From NCBI RefSeq assembly GCF_008806385.1, contig NZ_VZZK01000019.1, positions 45,618 through 109,617 on the forward strand: a stretch of DNA of 64,000 nucleotides, given 5' to 3'. The position numbers were made by a program, and so were the translations under genes. The notes below the pieces were generated by a model that was given only the letters and a program-made list of their open reading frames with translations, did no database searches and was not told where the DNA came from. The DNA comes from Methylobacterium soli. Lineage in GTDB: Bacteria > Pseudomonadota > Alphaproteobacteria > Rhizobiales > Beijerinckiaceae. This document shows positions 16,030-22,975 of the stretch, piece by piece (within the stretch, counting starts at the first letter, position 1; every line of letters starts with the position of its first letter).

Positions 16030-16503
16030 TCAGCCCCGGCTCGCTTGCGCGTCCTCGCGCGCGAAACCCCGCCATTGCAGCACCAGCCGCTCGAAGGCCG
16101 CGATGTCGCGCGGGTCGAGGCGCCCCAGGGTGCGGGCCACGTAGGCTTCCTGCGCGGCGATCCCGCGCGAGGCGAGATCGGTCCCGGCCGGGGTCAGGTG
16201 CAGCGCGTGGGAGCGGCGGTCGCCCGGGATCGCGCGGCGCTCGACGAGCCCGGCCTCGACCAGGCGGTCGATCAGGCCCGAGACGTTCCCCTTGGTCACG
16301 TAAAGGCGCGCGGCCAGTTCCTGCTGGGTCAGGCCCTCGCGCTCGGTCAGGGTCGAGAGCACGTCGAATTGCGGGATCGAGAGCCCGATCTCGCGCAGCT
16401 CCGCGCCGACGGCGGCGGAGACCCGCCGGTTCAGGCGGATGAAGCGGAACCAGACCCGGAGCGGATCGACGGGTTCGGCCCCCGGGCTCGGCTCAGGAGA
16501 CAT
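16030..16503 (-). CDS. MarR family transcriptional regulator
   Basis: 157-residue winged-helix regulator. The recognition region QFDVLSTLTEREGLTQQELAAR and the wing LIDRLVEAGLVERRAIPGDRRSH (about residues 45-105) are textbook MarR. Such proteins act as dimers, usually repressing a divergent or their own gene and released by small aromatic ligands or oxidation; the ligand is unknown here. It is convergent with gapR and divergent from the DUF1499 gene, the likeliest neighbour target. Confidence 0.93.
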   Translation of the reverse strand: MSPEPSPGAEPVDPLRVWFRFIRLNRRVSAAVGAELREIGLSIPQFDVLSTLTEREGLTQQELAARLYVTKGNVSGLIDRLVEAGLVERRAIPGDRRSHALHLTPAGTDLASRGIAAQEAYVARTLGRLDPRDIAAFERLVLQWRGFAREDAQASRG

Positions 16504-16775
16504 GACGGGCAGGGGGTGTGGCTGGCGGACGCGACATCGTGGAGCGAGCCTATAGCAGACCTGCGGCGCCGGGGCATGGGCGACGCACGACGCAACTGTG
16601 GGTCGCGGGTGCTACGCGGGGAAGGCCGGCCAAGCGGGTGCCCAAGAGGCCTCTTGCGGCAACGCGGCGGGGCAGGCAGGCGGGGCGCTTGGCTGGCCTC
16701 CCGCGGCCTGGCGCTGTAAAGCTTGGCCCGCGCCCCGCACCGCCTCGACCGCAGCCCGGACAAGTCAATCGTTTC

Positions 16776-17555
16776 ATGCGTCGTCTGCTCATCGAGGAAC
16801 CCGTCACGCGCGCCGGCGCGCTCTCGCGCCGCTTCGCCTTGTTCGCCCTCCTAGTCACCCTCATCGCCCTCCTGCTGGTGCGCGATCCGCGGGCCGAGAC
16901 CGGGCCGGCGCTGGCGACGCTCGGGGCCGGGCTCGTCATCGCGATCCTGGCGGTCGCGCTCGCGGGCTTCGCCTTCGTGCGGGTCTGGCGCGAGGGCGCG
17001 CGCGGCCTCGGCGCAGCTCTCGGCGGCCTCTTCATCGCGACCCTGGTTCTCGCCTATCCGGCCTATGCGGGCCTGCGCGGTCTTCGTCTCCCGGCTCTAA
17101 CGGATGTCACCACCGACACCGAGAACCCGCCGGCCTTCTCGCACTCGCGGATCGCCTTCGCGGCCCGCGACGGGCGCTACCCGCCCGATCCCGGCGCGAG
17201 TGCCCGCGAGAAGCAGCGCGCCGCTTATCCGCAGATCGCGCCCCTCACCCTCGACATCGATGCGGACCAGGCCTTCGAACTCGCCCGCAAGGCCGCGGTG
17301 AACCGGCGCTGGCAGATCGTCGAGGCGATCCGCCCGGGTGGGCGCATCGGCAACGGCCGCATCGAGGCGGTGTCCCGCGGCTTTCTCCTGAACCTGCCCG
17401 ACGACGTCACGGTGCGGGTGCGCCCCCGTGCCGACGGCGCCCGCGTGGACGTGCGCTCGGCCTCCCGCCTCGGCCCCCGCGATCTCGGCGCCAATGCCGA
17501 CCGGATCCGGGCCTATCTCGACGAAGTCGCCAACCTCGCCATCGCGGTGAAGTAG
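16776..17555 (+). CDS. DUF1499 membrane protein
   Basis: 259 residues. Three hydrophobic segments lie in the N-terminal half (about residues 20-36, 47-72 and 85-107). The DUF1499 domain follows, with TDVTTDTENPPAFSHSRIAF, a helix after DADQAFELARKAA, and RVDVRSASRLGPRDLGANA-type strands at the end. DUF1499 proteins are conserved in alphaproteobacteria without a known activity. The ATG at 16776 is chosen because it directly precedes the domain structure; the frame opens earlier in low-complexity sequence. Confidence 0.85.
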   Translation: MRRLLIEEPVTRAGALSRRFALFALLVTLIALLLVRDPRAETGPALATLGAGLVIAILAVALAGFAFVRVWREGARGLGAALGGLFIATLVLAYPAYAGLRGLRLPALTDVTTDTENPPAFSHSRIAFAARDGRYPPDPGASAREKQRAAYPQIAPLTLDIDADQAFELARKAAVNRRWQIVEAIRPGGRIGNGRIEAVSRGFLLNLPDDVTVRVRPRADGARVDVRSASRLGPRDLGANADRIRAYLDEVANLAIAVK

Positions 17556-17589
17556 GCGCGCTCAGGCGAAGGCGGCGAACCAGGCGGGC

Positions 17590-18561
17590 TCAGGCGGAGG
17601 CCGTCCCTGGCCGGTAGAGCCCGTCGAGCCGCGCCGGCCCCTCGGTGAGAACGAGGCCGCGCTCGACGAGGTCCTCGAGATGGGCGAAGACCGAGAGCGC
17701 GGCGGCCCCGATCAGGGCCGGGTTCAGCCCCTGATAGATCGCCCCGACGATGCTGCGGATGTCGGCATCGCCGGCCGCGATCCGGCCGCGGATCGCGCTC
17801 TCGCGCTGGCGCCGGTGGGCCGCGAGGCCGCGCACGAAGCGGCGCGGGTCGCGCACCGGCCCGCCATGGCCCGGCCAGTAGATCCGCTCGCTGCGCTCCC
17901 GGAGCTTGTCGAGGGAATCCAGGTAGGCGCGCATCGAGCCGTCCGGCGGCGCCACGATGGTGGTGGACCACGCCATCACGTGGTCGCCCGAGAACAGCGC
18001 CTCCTCCTCCGGCAACGCGAAGGCGAGATGGTTCATGGTGTGGCCGGGGGTCTCGATCGCCACGAGGGTCCAGCCCGGCCCGGCCACCCGATCCCCTTCG
18101 CGCAGGACGCGGTCGGGGTCGTGGGCGCGGTCGGCGCTGGCGTCCAGGATCGGCACTTCCCCCTCGGTGAGGGAGCGCGCGGCCCGGTGCGGGCCGCAGC
18201 CGACGATCGGGGCGCCCGTGCGGGCCGCGAGGCGGCGGGCGCCGGGCGAGTGGTCGCGATGGGTATGGGTGACTACGATGGCCTCGATCGTCTCGCCCGC
18301 GAGATCGGCCAGGAGGGCCTCGAAGTGACCGGATTCCTCAGGCCCCGGATCGATCACCGCGACGCGGCCATGCCCGACCACGTAGCTGCAGGTGCCGCTC
18401 GCCGTGAAGGGGCTGCCATTCGGCGCGATCCGGCGGCGAATCAGGGGCGTGAGAGTCTCCATCACGCCAGGCGCGGGGGCCGCCACGTCGAAGGCCGGCT
18501 CGGCCGCGGCATCGCCGTCCGACGAACCGGCTTCGTCCTTCAACGCGCTCATGCCATTCAC
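17590..18561 (-). CDS. Metallo-beta-lactamase-fold hydrolase (LACTB2-like)
   Basis: 323 residues. The zinc signature THTHRDHSPG gives His99, His101, Asp103 and His104; further ligands are in ETPGHTMNH, FSGDHVM and YWPGHGGP. The C-terminal 60 residues look like the winged-helix tail of LACTB2-type endoribonuclease/hydrolase relatives. The first 35 residues are an acidic, low-complexity extension, and a start at 18552 (MSALK) is equally possible. The substrate is unknown. It is convergent with the DUF1499 gene. Confidence 0.9.
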   Translation of the reverse strand: MNGMSALKDEAGSSDGDAAAEPAFDVAAPAPGVMETLTPLIRRRIAPNGSPFTASGTCSYVVGHGRVAVIDPGPEESGHFEALLADLAGETIEAIVVTHTHRDHSPGARRLAARTGAPIVGCGPHRAARSLTEGEVPILDASADRAHDPDRVLREGDRVAGPGWTLVAIETPGHTMNHLAFALPEEEALFSGDHVMAWSTTIVAPPDGSMRAYLDSLDKLRERSERIYWPGHGGPVRDPRRFVRGLAAHRRQRESAIRGRIAAGDADIRSIVGAIYQGLNPALIGAAALSVFAHLEDLVERGLVLTEGPARLDGLYRPGTASA

Positions 18562-18682
18562 CCCTCGGCTCGCGGAAATCCCCGGACGCCTGCGCAGACC
18601 GGACCCGTGACGCGGGCCGGCCTACGCCATTGCAGGATGCGCGACAACGTAAGGGCGCCCGGAGAGGCGCGAACGACCGGCC

Positions 18683-19669
18683 TCAGGGGGTGAAGGGGGA
18701 GGGGGCCACGATCCGGACCGGCGCGAAGCCGCCCGTCCCGGCGCGGTCCGTGCCCTGGAAGCCGGGGCCCGCCGCCACGCGGATGATGCCGGGCCGGTCG
18801 GCGGCGCGCATCGCACGGCGGAAGGCGCGGGCATCGGCCTCCCGGCGCAGGGCGCCGACCTTGTCCTCGATGGCGCGGCTCTGCGCCCGGGACAGGTCGC
18901 GGGCTTTGCGGAAATCGACCATCGCCACGGCGCCGGGCCGGATCCGCGTGACGACGCCGGCACTCTCCTCGGTGGCGACCACGTCGCCCCGGCGGAGCGT
19001 CAGGTCCTTCGCCAGCGCCAGGGGCGGCTGACCGTCGGCGGATTGGCAGGAGCAATCCGCGACCCGCTTCTGCCGGTAGACATTGGCCAGGGCGAAGGCA
19101 CGATAGGGCTGCCCCTTCAGGCTCACGGCGCGGTCGAGGTCGATCTCACCGGCCGGCAGGGTGTAGAGGCTGGTCGCGGCGTTCGGGCAGGCGGCCGCGC
19201 AGGCGGCCTCGTGCACCGGCAGGTCGCGGCGCGCGGCGAGATTGCCGAGGGGGAACAGAAAGCCGTCGCAGCTGCGCACGCAGACGGTCCGCGTCCCCAG
19301 TGCGATATCGGCGCGGTCTGGCCCGCGCCGGAACTCGGCCCGCCGCCGGAGCGGGCGCAGTGCCGGCCGCTCGGCGAAGCGGCGGGGCGTCTGGGCGACG
19401 GGGCGCGTGGCATGGATGCGGCGCGCATCGGGCAGGTTGGCGTAGCGCAGGGGCTGGCGCGGGACGACCTGGGCCGCCGGGGGCGGAGGAGCACGAAAAA
19501 TCTGTTCGAGGAAGTTGAACAGCCCGTCGCGCTCGGAGGCCTGGACGAGGCTCGTGCCGATGGTGACGCCGCCGATCCCCAGGATGAGACCGGCAAGCGC
19601 CGTCCCGACCATCTGCCGCCGGGTCCCGCCCGACGCCATGAACCGGCGCCACTGCACGCTGATCGTCAT
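18683..19669 (-). CDS. DUF2865 family protein
   Basis: 328 residues. An N-terminal signal or anchor helix (about residues 20-45) is followed by a Pro-rich linker. The Cys-rich DUF2865 core holds CVRSCDGFLFPLGN, CAAACPNA and the DCSCQSADG motif, with six or more cysteines that suggest disulphides in the periplasm. A low-complexity basic region ends the protein. The family is restricted to Hyphomicrobiales-type bacteria and has no assigned function. It is monocistronic on the minus strand. Confidence 0.85.
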   Translation of the reverse strand: MTISVQWRRFMASGGTRRQMVGTALAGLILGIGGVTIGTSLVQASERDGLFNFLEQIFRAPPPPAAQVVPRQPLRYANLPDARRIHATRPVAQTPRRFAERPALRPLRRRAEFRRGPDRADIALGTRTVCVRSCDGFLFPLGNLAARRDLPVHEAACAAACPNAATSLYTLPAGEIDLDRAVSLKGQPYRAFALANVYRQKRVADCSCQSADGQPPLALAKDLTLRRGDVVATEESAGVVTRIRPGAVAMVDFRKARDLSRAQSRAIEDKVGALRREADARAFRRAMRAADRPGIIRVAAGPGFQGTDRAGTGGFAPVRIVAPSPFTP

Positions 19670-19902
19670 CCCGCCCCCCGACCGTCGCCCGCCCGGCCCA
19701 AGCTCCGCATCCTGCGAGCGGTCAGCAGAGCGGCCAATTTATCCAGCGACGATTGTCAGCTGCAGAACTAAGCCAGGTTAGGCCCGAGGGACAATTGCGG
19801 AAGACCACGGATGTGGCAGAAAACCCGGGAAAGCACTCAATAGACGCGCCGATCGACTGCGCGTCCGACCCGGATTGCCACAGCGTCGGTCATGCTTCCA
19901 CG

Positions 19903-19928
19903 AAAAAAGCCGCCCATCCGGGCGGCTT
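19903..19928 (-). terminator. Terminator of the small minus-strand gene at 19986
   Basis: Read on the minus strand, a 9-bp perfect stem (AAGCCGCCC with GGGCGGCTT, loop of 4) runs straight into six T. This is a textbook intrinsic terminator 57 nt after the stop of the 56-residue gene and supports that gene being expressed. The flanking 19670-19985 stretch has no other supported feature. Confidence 0.85.
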
Positions 19929-19985
19929 GCGGTCGATCATCGGAACGGACCCTGCGCGCCGGGAGATGCCCGGCGAGAGCCTGGC

Positions 19986-20156
19986 CTAGCGGCGCCCGTG
20001 CTGCGGCTGGCTGCGGACCCGTACGGGGACGAGTTGCGGGCGGGGGGCCGGAAGCGTGCCTTCGAGAAGCCGGTCGACGCCCTTCATGGCGGCCTCGGCA
20101 GCAGCGACGGCTGCTTCGGTGAAACGCTTGGCAATCGCGGCGGCTGTGTCTCTCAT
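19986..20156 (-). CDS. Small basic protein under an EcfG promoter
   Basis: 56 residues from ATG 20156; I do not recognise a family. The first 35 residues form an Ala-rich amphipathic helix (AAAIAKRFTEAAVAAAEAAM), and the rest is Pro/Arg-rich and ends QPQHGRR. A frame open to 20345 exists but would swallow the promoter, so the shorter form is chosen. Evidence for a real gene: a perfect EcfG promoter at 20187-20212 ends 31 nt upstream of the start codon, and a strong intrinsic terminator follows. No good Shine-Dalgarno is visible. Probably a general-stress protein; function unknown. Confidence 0.6.
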   Translation of the reverse strand: MRDTAAAIAKRFTEAAVAAAEAAMKGVDRLLEGTLPAPRPQLVPVRVRSQPQHGRR

Positions 20157-20186
20157 CGCAGAACTCACGTTCAGGGGATGGCAACG

Positions 20187-20212
20187 AACGCGGCGCCGGC
20201 CCGGACTGTTCC
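20187..20212 (-). promoter_or_regulatory. EcfG promoter for the 56-residue gene
   Basis: On the minus strand GGAAC (20212-20208), 17 nt, then CGTT (20190-20187). This is the exact consensus of the alphaproteobacterial general-stress sigma factor EcfG. The predicted transcript start near 20180 gives a leader of about 24 nt. Confidence 0.82.
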
Positions 20213-20361
20213 GGGCACCGCGATCGATCAGACGCATGTGGGATGCCATGGCGGCCAGCGAAAGGCCGGAGGCGATGGGTCGCACTACGCGGGTGGATCG
20301 GGCCTGGACCGGGATCGATCCGAATGTCCCCAGGGTCCTGAACACATGGCGAGACTCTAGA

Positions 20362-20386
20362 GGAACCGAACTGAAACCTTGACGTT
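20362..20386 (+). promoter_or_regulatory. EcfG promoter for the DUF1328 gene
   Basis: GGAAC (20362-20366), 16 nt, CGTT (20383-20386): an exact EcfG consensus, with the gene start 58 nt after the -10. It shares the longer word GAGGAACCGAACT with the EcfG promoter at 22359. Confidence 0.85.
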
Positions 20387-20444
20387 ATTGCCATCAGAAG
20401 GTGACGGCTAAGCGCGCACCACTGTCTTTAAGAGGATCACGCCA

Positions 20445-20621
20445 ATGCTCGGTTGGGCCGTAACGTTTCTTGTGGTGGCCCTCGTGGCTGCTCTGCTCGG
20501 CTTCGGCGGCATCGCCGGCACGGCAATGGAAGCTGCCAAGCTGGTATTCTTCGTCGCCATCGTCCTGTTCGCGATCTCGGCCGTCATCGGCCTGATGCGG
20601 GGCCGCTCGCCCACTCTCTGA
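20445..20621 (+). CDS. DUF1328 small membrane protein
   Basis: 58 residues, two transmembrane helices (about residues 3-22 and 29-50), beginning MLGWAVTFLVVALVAALLGF and ending LMRGRSPTL. This matches DUF1328 (YtjA-type), small membrane proteins found across proteobacteria and often stress-induced; the mechanism is unknown. AGAGGA lies about 10 nt before the ATG. It has its own EcfG promoter upstream and a strong terminator downstream, so it should be a single-gene general-stress transcript. Confidence 0.9.
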   Translation: MLGWAVTFLVVALVAALLGFGGIAGTAMEAAKLVFFVAIVLFAISAVIGLMRGRSPTL

Positions 20622-20649
20622 CCGGCGGGCCCTTGAGGCCCGCGCGCGG

Positions 20650-20684
20650 AAAGGCCGCCCTGCCACACCGGCGAGGCGGCCTTT
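20650..20684. terminator. Bidirectional terminator between DUF1328 gene and nepR
   Basis: A 10-bp stem (AAAGGCCGCC with GGCGGCCTTT) with a 15-nt loop. It is followed by T on the plus strand and by TTT on the minus strand, so it can serve both convergent genes. Confidence 0.85.
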
Positions 20685-20708
20685 TCCTATCCACCGAGGC
20701 CGAGACCC

Positions 20709-20963
20709 TCAGGCCTTGTCGGCGTCGGCGGCGTCGAGTTTCAGGATGAGATCCCGAAAGCGGTCGGGGACCGGCTGCTGCACGATGGAATCATACATGG
20801 CGCGCAGATGCGTGCCGAGGCGTCTCTGCGTCAGGTCGCTCAATCCATGTCCGGGCTCGGCCGGGACCGCGTCTCTGTCGGGACCGTTGCCGCGAGCCTG
20901 CCCGTGCGCAGGTCGCATCCGCTCTTCCGAGCGGAGGCCGCCGGCCTTCCTGTCGTCCGTCAT
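20709..20963 (-). CDS. nepR: NepR anti-sigma factor
   Basis: 84 residues. NepR binds the ECF sigma factor EcfG and holds it inactive until phosphorylated PhyR sequesters NepR through its sigma-like domain (partner switching). The conserved two-helix core is LGTHLRAMYDSIVQQPVPDR followed by FRDLILKLD (about residues 49-77). The N-terminal 45 residues are a variable, charged region. It is divergent from phyR and has its own perfect EcfG promoter, so the inhibitor is under feedback control. No ecfG gene is next to it, unlike the arrangement in several other Hyphomicrobiales. Confidence 0.95.
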   Translation of the reverse strand: MTDDRKAGGLRSEERMRPAHGQARGNGPDRDAVPAEPGHGLSDLTQRRLGTHLRAMYDSIVQQPVPDRFRDLILKLDAADADKA

Positions 20964-21041
20964 TCACAGGTCCCCTCGATGCCGGCCGTCGGCACCACCG
21001 CGATTGTTTTGCGGCTTGACATACGTCATGGCTGCAGCAGC

Positions 21042-21066
21042 AACGCCGTGCCACACAAACGGTTCC
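21042..21066 (-). promoter_or_regulatory. EcfG promoter of nepR
   Basis: On the minus strand GGAAC (21066-21062), 16 nt, CGTT (21045-21042): an exact consensus. The predicted leader of nepR is about 70 nt. Only 8 bp separate it from the phyR promoter, so the two -35 elements lie back to back. Confidence 0.88.
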
Positions 21067-21074
21067 GCCGCTCC

Positions 21075-21099
21075 GGAACGGAGTCGGGCGATCCGCGTT
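21075..21099 (+). promoter_or_regulatory. EcfG promoter of phyR
   Basis: GGAAC (21075-21079), 16 nt, CGTT (21096-21099): an exact consensus. The leader to the phyR ATG at 21143 is about 37 nt. Confidence 0.88.
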
Positions 21100-21142
21100 G
21101 GGGCGGAAGCTACCAGAAGAACGGCTAGGCCCAGGGGATCTA

Positions 21143-21946
21143 ATGTCGACATCTCAACTCGTCGTGCAGCATCTGCCGTATCTGCGCCGCTACGCGCGCG
21201 CATTGACCGGCAGCCAGGTGGCCGGCGATGCCTACGTGGCCGCAACCCTCGAGACGCTGGTGAACGAGCCCGAGACGCTCGGGCGCAGCGCGAACGTGAA
21301 GGCCGACCTGTTTCGCGTGTTCACGAGCATCTGGAACTCGCTCTCGGTGAACGGCCAGAGCGATCAGGTTCAGCATGATCTGCCGGCGGAAGTGCGCCTC
21401 GGTCAGATCACCCCGCTTCCGCGCCAGGCCTTCCTGCTCTCCTGCCTGGAAGGCTTCTCGGAGGAGGACGCCGCCATCATCCTCGATGTCGACGTCTCGG
21501 AAGTCCGCGACCTCGTGGACGAGGCCGGCCGCGAACTCGCCGCCGACATGGCGACCGACATCCTCATCATCGAGGACGAGCCGCTGATCGCCATGGATCT
21601 CGAAGCCCTGGTGGAAGGCCTCGGCCACAACGTGATCGGCGTCGCCCGCACCCGCACCGAGGCCATCAAGATCGCGTCGGAGGGCAAGCGCCCAGGCCTG
21701 ATCCTGGCCGATATCCAGCTCGCCGACGGCTCCTCGGGCCTCGACGCCGTCAACGACCTGCTGAAGACCTTCGAGGTTCCGGTGATCTTCATCACCGCCT
21801 ATCCGGAGCGCTTCCTCACGGGCGAGCGGCCGGAGCCGGCCTTCCTCATCGCCAAGCCCTTCCAGCCGGCCAACGTCTCGGCGGTGATCAGCCAAGCGCT
21901 GTTCTTCCAGCAGAGCGCCCGCCGCCGCGAGGCCAAGACCGCCTGA
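21143..21946 (+). CDS. phyR: PhyR general stress response regulator
   Basis: 267 residues. The N-terminal sigma-like domain (about residues 1-130, with YLRRYARALTGSQVAGDAYV resembling sigma region 2) is fused to a C-terminal receiver (about 138-255). The phosphoacceptor is Asp190 in LILADIQLADG; the acidic pair is in IIEDEPLIAMDL and the lysine in LIAKPFQP. When phosphorylated, the sigma-like domain captures NepR and frees EcfG. Length equals that of characterised Methylobacterium PhyR. The ATG at 21143 has AGGGGA 4-9 nt upstream and is preferred over the in-frame codon at 21098, which lies in the promoter. Confidence 0.97.
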   Translation: MSTSQLVVQHLPYLRRYARALTGSQVAGDAYVAATLETLVNEPETLGRSANVKADLFRVFTSIWNSLSVNGQSDQVQHDLPAEVRLGQITPLPRQAFLLSCLEGFSEEDAAIILDVDVSEVRDLVDEAGRELAADMATDILIIEDEPLIAMDLEALVEGLGHNVIGVARTRTEAIKIASEGKRPGLILADIQLADGSSGLDAVNDLLKTFEVPVIFITAYPERFLTGERPEPAFLIAKPFQPANVSAVISQALFFQQSARRREAKTA

Positions 21947-22015
21947 CGCGGCGGCCTCTCGCGAGGCCTCGTCAACCGCGCCGCCCGGTCCCCGGGGCGG
22001 CGAGCCCGACACGGC

Positions 22016-22049
22016 TCAAGCCCCCTGCGCTCCGCGCCGGGGGTTTTTT
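22016..22049 (+). terminator. Terminator of phyR
   Basis: CCCCC (22021-22025) pairs with GGGGG (22039-22043), with wobble and A-T pairs extending the stem, followed by T6 (22044-22049). It lies 70 nt after the phyR stop. Confidence 0.85.
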
Positions 22050-22109
22050 CGCGCACAGGTCCATCGCTGGCGGCGCGCGCCCAACGGCGGCAGGCACAAT
22101 CCGGGCATG

Positions 22110-22140
22110 AAAAAACGGGCCGGATGAAATCCGACCCGTT
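22110..22140 (-). terminator. Terminator of the candidate small RNA
   Basis: Minus-strand 12-bp stem (arms 22140-22129 and 22125-22114, loop of 3), with one G-U pair, followed by the T run complementary to A at 22110-22115. No protein gene on the minus strand reads into it. Confidence 0.85.
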
Positions 22141-22196
22141 GAGAGGTTCCGGCCGATGCACAAGGGGAATGCGGGGAGGACCAGGTGGCCGGGTGT
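22110..22196 (-). ncRNA. Candidate EcfG-dependent small RNA
   Basis: Predicted transcript of about 87 nt on the minus strand. It lies between a perfect EcfG promoter (22203-22227) and an intrinsic terminator (22110-22140). The 5' half is C-rich and contains CCUCCCC and UUCCCC, which could pair with Shine-Dalgarno-like G-rich leaders. The only open frame (from 22199) runs through the terminator without a stop, which argues against a coding role. The terminator stem has a C/A mismatch on the plus strand that becomes a G-U pair on the minus strand, fixing the direction. It resembles in concept the Caulobacter stress RNA GsrN, but homology was not tested. Ends are predicted, not measured. Confidence 0.65.
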
Positions 22197-22202
22197 CATG
22201 CT

Positions 22203-22227
22203 AACGGGCGGCGCCCCCTGGGGTTCC
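22203..22227 (-). promoter_or_regulatory. EcfG promoter of the candidate small RNA
   Basis: On the minus strand GGAAC (22227-22223), 16 nt, CGTT (22206-22203): an exact consensus. The expected transcript start is near 22196. The same bases can also form a plus-strand hairpin (22203-22209 with 22234-22240), which I consider coincidental. Confidence 0.75.
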
Positions 22228-22358
22228 GCTCCTGCCCGTTTTTAACAATCCTGCGGTTTTTCTGCCACAGGCTGGCCTGTGAATCGCGGTGGAAGGCCGG
22301 CGCCGGCGCCGCGCAATGCACGGTCGAATACAGTTCCTTAAGGAAGCGTGACAGTCGA

Positions 22359-22384
22359 GGAACCGAACTCGCGCAGCAAGCGTT
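22359..22384 (+). promoter_or_regulatory. EcfG promoter of the 124-residue gene
   Basis: GGAAC (22359-22363), 17 nt, CGTT (22381-22384): an exact consensus with 40 nt to the ATG at 22425. A 12-bp perfect palindrome TTCCTTAAGGAA sits just upstream at 22334-22345. Confidence 0.85.
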
Positions 22385-22424
22385 GTCCCGACATCCTGTC
22401 AAGCTCCCATGGGAGATCACGACG

Positions 22425-22799
22425 ATGCTTCGGTCTGGCTTGATTCTCGGCATGAGTGGACCGGCTGCCATCCTGACGATTCTCGTCCAGCCCGTGGTGC
22501 GGCAGACCGCCGACGAGTGGACGCCTCCCCTGGCGATCTCGATCCCGGCCACCGCCTCGATCGCGCCGGCGCCCCTGCCGGGCATGCGCCCGGTCTCGCT
22601 GGCCCTGAGCCCGACACGGGTCGCGGCGGTCGCCCGCCCGAGCGAGCGGCCCGCCGCCGTCGCCAACCAGCCGACCTCCGACGTGAACGAGAAGTCGCCG
22701 CTGAAGCCGCGTCGCATGCGCGAGGGCTGCGAGGGGGCGCTCAGCTCGCTCGTCGGGCCGGAGGCGCGCCGCATGGTCCCGGGCCGCTGCATCTCCTGA
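22425..22799 (+). CDS. Small exported or membrane-anchored protein, EcfG-controlled
   Basis: 124 residues; family not recognised. The N-terminus MLRSGLILGMSGPAAILTIL is a signal peptide or anchor. A Pro/Ala-rich low-complexity stretch follows (about residues 35-80). A basic end PRRMREGCEGALSSLVGPEA then runs to RMVPGRCIS, with two cysteines about 24 residues apart that could form a disulphide. The ATG at 22425 fits the promoter (leader of about 30 nt) and has GGGAGA about 10 nt upstream; the longer frame from 22185 would cross the promoter. Inferred to be a general-stress envelope protein of unknown function. Confidence 0.75.
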   Translation: MLRSGLILGMSGPAAILTILVQPVVRQTADEWTPPLAISIPATASIAPAPLPGMRPVSLALSPTRVAAVARPSERPAAVANQPTSDVNEKSPLKPRRMREGCEGALSSLVGPEARRMVPGRCIS

Positions 22800-22863
22800 T
22801 CGATTGAGCGCCCGCCCTACATCGCGGGCGCCACCGAAGCGCGATCCTCCGACGACACCCTCG

Positions 22864-22905
22864 AACGACGAAACCCTCCCGCGCGAGCCGGAGGGTTTCG
22901 TCGTT
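22864..22905. terminator. 16-bp perfect inverted repeat between convergent stress genes
   Basis: 22864-22879 and 22890-22905 are perfect 16-nt complements around a 10-nt loop. It lies between the stops of the plus-strand 124-residue gene and the minus-strand KGG gene and most likely terminates both. Confidence 0.75.
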
Positions 22906-22975
22906 GGGGAGACCGGGACGGCCTCGCGGGGGGCGGTGGCGTAGCCCCGGGGCCGGGGCACGCCACCCTCCGCTC

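Noticed and set aside
19753..19989. 78-codon plus-strand frame
   Set aside because: Runs through the minus-strand terminator at 19903-19928, and its composition is not gene-like.
21972..22199. 75-codon minus-strand frame covering the candidate small RNA
   Set aside because: Reads through the intrinsic terminator and into the antisense of the phyR terminator; no ribosome site.
22203..22243. Plus-strand hairpin AACGGGC/GCCCGTT followed by T, looking like a terminator
   Set aside because: No plus-strand gene lies between the phyR terminator and this site, and its left arm is the -10 of a minus-strand EcfG promoter; judged coincidental, though a plus-strand RNA cannot be excluded.
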